Source: Chloroflexota bacterium
GTDB lineage: Bacteria; Chloroflexota; Limnocylindria; Limnocylindrales; CSP1-4
Direction: 5' to 3'
NCBI GenBank assembly: GCA_021812735.1
Contig: JAKAMV010000422.1
Span: forward strand, 1-8,158
DNA: 8,158 nt
This document shows, one piece after another, positions 4,483 through 8,158 of this stretch. A model generated the notes under the pieces. That model saw only the letters and a list, made by a program, of their open reading frames with translations, did no database searches and was not told the origin of the DNA. Position 1 is the stretch's first letter. The number at the start of each line of letters is the position of its first letter. Position numbers and translations under genes: made by a program.

Positions 4483-6096
4483 GTGAGCGACCCGCATTTC
4501 ACCCCCACGCACGACCCTGACCGCCCGCGCGAGATCGTCATCCTGACCGGGGCGGATTTGACCGTCGCCGACGTCGAGGCCGTCGCCCGCGGCACGGCCC
4601 GGGTGGCCCTCGATGTCCACGCCCGCGGGCGCATGGCGGAGGCCCGCGCGGTCATCGACGCGCTGGTCGCCCGCGGCGAGGTGGTCTATGGCGTCACGAC
4701 CGGGTTCGGCGACCTGGCCACCACGTTCATCCCGCCCTCCGACGCGGCCCGGCTCCAGGAGAACCTGCTCGCGTCGCACGCTGCGGGCGTTGGGCGGCCC
4801 TTCCCGCGCGAGGTGGTGCGGGCGATGCTCCTGCTCCGCGCGAACACGCTCGCGCTCGGGCACTCGGGCGCGCGTCCCGAGCTGGTGGACCGGCTGCTCG
4901 CGTTCCTCGAGCTGGGGATCCACCCCGTCGTGCCGGAGCAGGGGAGCGTCGGCGCGTCCGGCGACCTGGCGCCGTTGGCGCACCTCGCGCTGCCGATCGT
5001 CGGTCGCGGCGAGGTGGAGTTCGGGGGGCAGGTCGTGCCCGCGCTGGTCGCCCTGCGGGAGGCCGGCCTGGAGCCGATGGAGCTCGCGCCCAAGGAGGGC
5101 CTGGCGCTGCTCAACGGGACGCAGCTGATGTCGTCGCTGGGCGCCCTGCTGCTGGCTGATGCCGACCGGCTCACGAGGACCGCGTCCGTGGCGGCGGCGA
5201 TGACGCTCGAGGCGATGCTGGGCACCGAGGTCGCATTCGCGGCGCCGTACCAGCTGGCCCGCCCGCACCCGGGCCAGGTGCGCGTGGCCGCCGAGGTCCG
5301 CCACCTGCTTCGCGGCTCCGGCTTCCAGACCTCGCACCACGGCTCGGCGCACAAGGTGCAGGACCCGTACTCGCTGCGCTGCGTCCCGCAGGTGCACGGG
5401 GCCGTCCGCGATGCGCTCGACCACCTCCGGCGCGTGCTGGACGTGGAGCTGAACTCGGCTACCGACAACCCGCTCGTGTTCCCGTCGGGCGGCGAGGTGC
5501 CCACCGACGCCCTGGCGACGGGCGGCGGCCTGGTGATCAGCGGGGGCAACTTCCACGGCGAGCCGATCGCGCTCGCGCTCGACTTCGCGAAGCTGGCGCT
5601 CTCGGAGCTCGGCGCCATCTCCGAGCGGCGGACCGCGCTGATGCTGGACCCGCGGCTCAACGGCGGCCTGCCCGCGTTCCTCACGCCCGACCCGGGCCGC
5701 AACAGCGGCCTGATGATCGTCCAGTACACCGCGGCCGCGCTGGCGTCGGAGAACAAGGTGTACGCCCACCCGTCGTCGGCGGACTCGATCCCGACGTCCG
5801 CCAACCAGGAGGACCACGTGTCGATGGGCGCGGGCGCGGCGCGCCACGCCCGGACGGTCCTCGCCCACGTGGAGCAGATCGTCGCGATCGAGGTGCTGGC
5901 CGCCGCGCAGGCGCTGGAGCTGCGTCGGGCCGCGATGGGCGCGGGCGCGCCGATGCCCGGCGAGGGCGTCGCCGAGGCGCTCGCCATCGTCCGGCGGTCC
6001 GTCCCGCCGCTGGTGGCCGACCGCGAGCCCGGCCCGGACATGGCGGCGGCGCTGCGGCTCGTGCGGTCCGGGGAGCTGGCGGCGCTCGTCGGGTAG
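4483..6096 (+). CDS. hutH: Histidine ammonia-lyase
   Basis: A 537-aa cytoplasmic enzyme that deaminates L-histidine to trans-urocanate, the first step of histidine degradation. The MIO cofactor tripeptide Ala158-Ser159-Gly160 sits in the classic GSVGASGDLAPLAH context. The catalytic Tyr69 is in VYGVTTGFG. Further conserved blocks are LLNGTQ, QDPYSLRCVPQVHG, NSATDNPL, SGGNFHGEP and the SSADSIPTSANQEDHVSMG block near 435. The QDPYSLRC block with HG, the GNFHGEP block and the QEDHVSMG block favour histidine over Phe or Tyr as substrate. The GTG at 4483 adds about 17 residues ahead of the usual N-terminus (around 510 aa is typical), and a TATCCT element 7 bases upstream supports it. hutU lies 1.6 kb downstream on the same strand. 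Confidence 0.97.
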   Translation: MSDPHFTPTHDPDRPREIVILTGADLTVADVEAVARGTARVALDVHARGRMAEARAVIDALVARGEVVYGVTTGFGDLATTFIPPSDAARLQENLLASHAAGVGRPFPREVVRAMLLLRANTLALGHSGARPELVDRLLAFLELGIHPVVPEQGSVGASGDLAPLAHLALPIVGRGEVEFGGQVVPALVALREAGLEPMELAPKEGLALLNGTQLMSSLGALLLADADRLTRTASVAAAMTLEAMLGTEVAFAAPYQLARPHPGQVRVAAEVRHLLRGSGFQTSHHGSAHKVQDPYSLRCVPQVHGAVRDALDHLRRVLDVELNSATDNPLVFPSGGEVPTDALATGGGLVISGGNFHGEPIALALDFAKLALSELGAISERRTALMLDPRLNGGLPAFLTPDPGRNSGLMIVQYTAAALASENKVYAHPSSADSIPTSANQEDHVSMGAGAARHARTVLAHVEQIVAIEVLAAAQALELRRAAMGAGAPMPGEGVAEALAIVRRSVPPLVADREPGPDMAAALRLVRSGELAALVG

Positions 6097-6104
6097 GCGC
6101 CGCC
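6078..6104 (+). terminator. Weak hairpin spanning the hutH stop codon
   Basis: Eight-base arms GGCGGCGC (6078-6085) and GCGCCGCC (6097-6104) flank an 11-base loop containing the TAG stop. It may aid termination or 3'-end stability, but GC arms of this kind arise easily by chance and no T-run follows. Confidence 0.25.
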
Positions 6105-6148
6105 CCGCGCCTCGCCCGCCGGGCCGCCACGTGCCCGCGGCCCCGTCC

Positions 6149-6154
6149 TACACT
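6149..6154 (+). promoter_or_regulatory. Leaderless-type -10 element of the GNAT-like gene
   Basis: TACACT lies 6 bases before the ATG at 6161, the same geometry as upstream of the cyclodeaminase gene. There is no Shine-Dalgarno. It decides the start against an in-frame GTG at 6131, which lies upstream of the promoter. Confidence 0.65.
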
Positions 6155-6160
6155 CCCGCC

Positions 6161-6919
6161 ATGGCCATCCGCATCGTGGACGTCACCGACGACGCCAGCT
6201 TCGCGCTGGTTCCGCCGTGCGCCGACGCCGGCTTCGACCACCGCTCCTGCAACTACTGGGAGGACGCGGACCGAGGCTCGAAGGCCGCCCGCGCCAGCTG
6301 GCTGGGCGCGGCCGCTCCCACCCCGGCCGCCAAGCCGCGCCCTCGCAACCCGTTCGGCGACGACGAGGAGCCCGCCTTCAACCCCTTCGCGCCGGCGTCC
6401 GGCGGCCCCGCGTTCAACCCGTTCGCGCTCGACGACGACGAGCCCGCCCACAACCCCTTCGCCCCGCGACCCAAGGCCGCGCCGAGCGTCGGCGGCGACG
6501 CCCCGCCCAAGCTCCGCCTCCTGGCCCGGGGCCTCGCGGTGTTCGGCTCGTACGCCAAGGTGCTGCTGGTGGACGACGAGTCGGCGGCCTACATCCAGTT
6601 CGGCCCCCTCTCGGCCTATCCCCGGGCGATGCGGACCCGTGACCTCTACCCGAGGCTGCCGCAGTCGCCGCTCCCCGCGGTCATCACCTGCATCGCCACC
6701 ACCGCGGCGGCCCGCGGGCACGGCCACGCGGCGATCCTGGTCGAGGCGGTGTGCGACGACCTTGCGCGTCGCGGGTTCTCGGCGGTGGAGACGTACCCCG
6801 AGGTCGGCGCGAGCCCGAACGCCACCAGCGCCGCGCAGCCGGCCTTCTGGGCCAAGCTCGGCTTCGTGGTGGCGGCAGCCGACGACCGCTTCCCGGTCCT
6901 CCGCCGCGAGTTGGCGTGA
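6161..6919 (+). CDS. GNAT-like N-acetyltransferase with an NPF-repeat insertion
   Basis: A 252-aa cytoplasmic protein. The C-terminal half looks like a GNAT acetyl-CoA-dependent acetyltransferase: a strand pair YAKVLLVDD/SAAYIQFGP (131-149), CIATTAAARGHGHAAILVEAV (177-197) with the R-x-x-G-x-A pyrophosphate-binding pattern at 185-190, RRGFSAVETYP, and a final AFWAKLGFVV typical of GNAT ends. The N-terminus has CADAGFDHRSCNYWE (20-34), like the Cys-containing start of a GNAT subgroup I recall from high-GC Gram-positives and Chloroflexota. About 60-70 residues between these parts (50-120) form an unstructured linker with four Asn-Pro-Phe motifs. The substrate is unknown. The start is set by the TACACT element. 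The stop overlaps the start of the lipoprotein gene (GTGA), so the two are probably co-transcribed and translationally coupled. Confidence 0.78.
   Translation: MAIRIVDVTDDASFALVPPCADAGFDHRSCNYWEDADRGSKAARASWLGAAAPTPAAKPRPRNPFGDDEEPAFNPFAPASGGPAFNPFALDDDEPAHNPFAPRPKAAPSVGGDAPPKLRLLARGLAVFGSYAKVLLVDDESAAYIQFGPLSAYPRAMRTRDLYPRLPQSPLPAVITCIATTAAARGHGHAAILVEAVCDDLARRGFSAVETYPEVGASPNATSAAQPAFWAKLGFVVAAADDRFPVLRRELA
6347..6460 (+). repeat. In-frame NPF repeat linker
   Basis: Four Asn-Pro-Phe motifs occur at residues 63-65, 74-76, 86-88 and 98-100, spaced 11, 12 and 12 residues apart. Two 36-bp units (6359-6394 and 6431-6466) match at 32 positions and encode DDEEPAFNPFAP and DDDEPAHNPFAP. This points to internal duplication of an acidic-NPF unit inside the GNAT-like gene. 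Confidence 0.8.
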
Positions 6920-7611
6920 CCGCCCGGGCCGCCCTCGGCGCGATCCTGGCGGCCGCGGCGCTCGTTTCGGGTTGCGGCGCGCCCTCGGCATCGCCGGGCA
7001 GCGCGGGAGCGGTGACTGGCCCCTCGGCCCCGCCTTCGGCCCCCGTCTCGTCGCCTCCGGGCCCCTCGGCCCCGGTTTCGCCGCCTTCGGCCCCCGCGAC
7101 CGCCCCCTCAGGGCCCGTCGGCCTCCCGGTGTCGCCCGGGCCCAGCCAGCCGGTGCCGTCCGGGGCCCAGGTCACCCGCGACCCGGCGCTGCTGGCGATC
7201 CTCCCGGCCCCGGTCGCGGGCGTGCCCGTCACGGAGGAGCCGCAGTCCTTCGGCGAGGCGGTGGCCGACCCCGCGTTCGTGGCGTCCGTGGATCGCGCGG
7301 CCTTCGCGATCGCGGTCTCCGGCGGCGATCTCACGTCCGGCGTCGTGGCCCACCTTCGGCCCGGCGTGTACTCGGACGCGATGTTCTCCGACTGGCGCTC
7401 GAGCTACGACGACGGCGCCTGCGCCCAGGCTGGCGGCGTGGTGGCGCACGCGGAGGAGGACCAGGGCGGGCGGACCGTGTACGTGACGACCTGCGGCGGC
7501 GGCCTGCGCGTGTACCACACGTACCTGGCGAGCCGGGGCGTCATCGTCTCGCTCCTGACGAGCGGCCCGGCGGATCTGGGCGGGCAGCTGATGGCGGCGA
7601 TCGCCGGGTAG
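6916..7611 (+). CDS. Secreted lipoprotein of unknown function
   Basis: A 231-aa protein. The GTG at 6916 overlaps the preceding stop (GTGA) and begins a lipoprotein signal peptide: a short Arg-containing start, a hydrophobic stretch (5-17) and lipobox VSGC with lipidated Cys20. A Pro/Ser/Ala-rich tether (about 21-85) follows, then a compact domain (about 88-231) that I do not recognise. This domain has [14 protein letters not shown], then AFAIAV and [12 protein letters not shown], and the cysteines Cys169 and Cys193, which could form a disulfide outside the membrane. No enzyme motif is evident. It would be anchored to the outer face of the cytoplasmic membrane. It is coupled to the GNAT-like gene and lies between hutH and hutU. 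A link to histidine uptake is possible by position only. The longer in-frame extension (to 6751) is antisense-free shadow within the GNAT-like gene. Confidence 0.82.
   Translation: MTARAALGAILAAAALVSGCGAPSASPGSAGAVTGPSAPPSAPVSSPPGPSAPVSPPSAPATAPSGPVGLPVSPGPSQPVPSGAQVTRDPALLAILPAPVAGVPVTEEPQSFGEAVADPAFVASVDRAAFAIAVSGGDLTSGVVAHLRPGVYSDAMFSDWRSSYDDGACAQAGGVVAHAEEDQGGRTVYVTTCGGGLRVYHTYLASRGVIVSLLTSGPADLGGQLMAAIAG
6976..7170 (+). repeat. Pro/Ser/Ala low-complexity tether of the lipoprotein
   Basis: This stretch encodes the tether after the lipidated Cys. It contains degenerate repeats of PSAP/SAPVS ([11 protein letters not shown], then [12 protein letters not shown]) built from recurring CCTTCGGCCCCCG and CCCCTCGGCCCCG strings. 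Such tethers commonly span the cell wall. The repeats are prone to slippage. Confidence 0.7.
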
Positions 7612-7639
7612 GAGCCGGCGCCGCGCGGCCGGTGGATCG

Positions 7640-7653
7640 GGGCTCGCGAGCCC
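7640..7653. repeat. 14-bp perfect palindrome upstream of hutU
   Basis: GGGCTCGCGAGCCC is a perfect palindrome 28 bases after the lipoprotein stop and 14 bases before the hutU -10 element, so it covers the expected -35 zone. It could be an operator, or a short terminator stem (5 bp with a CGCG loop). Chance is a real alternative in GC-rich DNA. Confidence 0.35.
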
Positions 7654-7667
7654 GGGAACGGCGGGCG

Positions 7668-7673
7668 TAGACT
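7668..7673 (+). promoter_or_regulatory. Leaderless-type -10 element of hutU
   Basis: TAGACT lies 8 bases before the ATG at 7682. There is no Shine-Dalgarno and no -35. It suggests that hutU is transcribed on its own and is not simply read through from hutH. Confidence 0.58.
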
Positions 7674-7681
7674 CCGGCGCC

Positions 7682-8158
7682 ATGAGCACCGAGCACATCG
7701 CCACCGCCCCCTCCGGCCCGCGCCCCGTTCGCGCCCCGCGCGGCACCACCCTCTCCACCCGCGGCTGGCAGCAGGAGGCCGTGCTGCGGATGCTCATGAA
7801 CAACCTCGATCCCGAGGTGGCCGAGAACCCGGACGCGCTCGTCGTCTACGGTGGCACGGGCCGCGCCGCGCGCAGCTGGGAGGCGTTCGACGCCATTGTC
7901 CGCGAGCTCCGGAACCTTGCCGACGACGAGACGCTCCTGGTCCAGAGCGGCAAGCCGGTGGCGGTGTTCCGCACCCACCCGTGGGCGCCGCGCGTGCTGA
8001 TCGCCAACTCGAACCTGGTGGGCAAGTGGGCGACCTGGGAGCACTTCCGCGAGCTCGAGCGGAAGGGCCTGATGATGTACGGCCAGATGACCGCCGGGTC
8101 CTGGATCTACATCGGCACGCAGGGGATCCTCCAGGGTACCTACGAGACGTTCGCCGAG
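7682..8158 (+). CDS. hutU: Urocanate hydratase, N-terminal part (cut by window edge)
   Basis: The first 159 codons of urocanase, the NAD+-dependent enzyme that adds water to urocanate to form 4-imidazolone-5-propionate, the step after HutH. The frame is open to the right edge, and the full protein is usually about 550 aa. Near-invariant urocanase blocks are present: [15 protein letters not shown] (55-69), [11 protein letters not shown] (82-92), [20 protein letters not shown] (95-114), WATWEHF and [17 protein letters not shown] (about 131-147), followed by [11 protein letters not shown] at the edge. A tail of about 20 residues precedes the conserved core. The ATG is fixed by the TAGACT element 8 bases upstream. 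Confidence 0.95.
   Translation, partial: MSTEHIATAPSGPRPVRAPRGTTLSTRGWQQEAVLRMLMNNLDPEVAENPDALVVYGGTGRAARSWEAFDAIVRELRNLADDETLLVQSGKPVAVFRTHPWAPRVLIANSNLVGKWATWEHFRELERKGLMMYGQMTAGSWIYIGTQGILQGTYETFAE

Noticed and set aside
4402..5868. Minus-strand open frame of almost 500 codons upstream of and in frame with dedA
   Set aside because: It is the antisense of hutH. The protein is low-complexity Arg/His/Gln-rich with no domain, and dedA homology starts only at the GTG at 4401, which has AGGAG upstream.
6131..6160. GTG at 6131 as the start of the GNAT-like gene
   Set aside because: The TACACT element lies inside this stretch. A transcript starting there cannot include the GTG, and the ATG at 6161 has the expected spacing.
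5681..6991. Minus-strand frame across the end of hutH and the GNAT-like gene
   Set aside because: An Arg/Gly/Ala-rich shadow that crosses two genes and a promoter on the other strand.
6639..7670. 343-codon plus-strand frame over the lipoprotein gene
   Set aside because: Arg/Gly-rich and lacking motifs. The alternative frame has a signal peptide, lipobox and ordered domain.
1..8158. Defence system, prophage, transposon, CRISPR array, tRNA or rRNA
   Set aside because: No transposase, integrase, nuclease, regularly spaced direct repeats, cloverleaf or ribosomal motifs were seen. All clear genes are ordinary chromosomal ones.

Overview
This is a very GC-rich, gene-dense window from a bacterium with strong G/C third-position bias, which is why long spurious reading frames lie antisense to the true genes. 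Nothing in it fixes the taxon. The CGAAC-N4-GTTCG damage boxes, the GTG starts, and -10 hexamers placed 6-8 bases before start codons without Shine-Dalgarno sequences (leaderless transcription) fit a high-GC Chloroflexota lineage (Limnocylindria-like) or an actinobacterium. This is an inference with low certainty.

Left part (1-1969): a possible divergent gene start on the minus strand (1-83), then dinB (DNA polymerase IV, 175-1512). The dinB stop codon is nested in the -35 element of a textbook promoter (TTGACA-18-TAGTCT). One perfect LexA/SOS-type box fills most of the spacer of this promoter and a second lies just after the expected transcript start. The promoter drives a small 89-aa protein (1622-1891) that resembles the DUF6504-type proteins seen beside Y-family polymerases. 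A strong GC hairpin follows. This looks like a DNA-damage-inducible unit attached to the translesion polymerase.

Middle part (2043-4401): a stand-alone formimidoyl-THF cyclodeaminase-type protein (2055-2714) converges on a tiny His-rich single-span membrane protein (2745-2945, minus). A histidine-phosphatase (phosphoglycerate-mutase-like) gene (3010-3723) converges on a DedA-family membrane protein (3730-4401, minus).

Right part (4402-8158): hutH (histidine ammonia-lyase, 4483-6096) diverges from dedA across an 81-bp gap. A 9-bp-arm palindrome in that gap places a TATCCT -10 candidate on each strand. Next come a GNAT-like protein carrying four Asn-Pro-Phe motifs in an inserted linker (6161-6919), a translationally coupled lipoprotein of unknown function (6916-7611), and the first 159 codons of hutU (urocanate hydratase, 7682 to the edge).

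HutH converts histidine to urocanate and HutU converts urocanate to imidazolonepropionate. The cyclodeaminase would process the formimino group if the missing imidazolonepropionase and formimidoyltransferase are encoded elsewhere. The hut genes are not a tight operon: each has its own -10 element, and two unrelated genes lie between hutH and hutU. No tRNA, rRNA, CRISPR array, transposase, phage gene or recognised defence system was found. No gene-free stretch exceeds about 170 bases.
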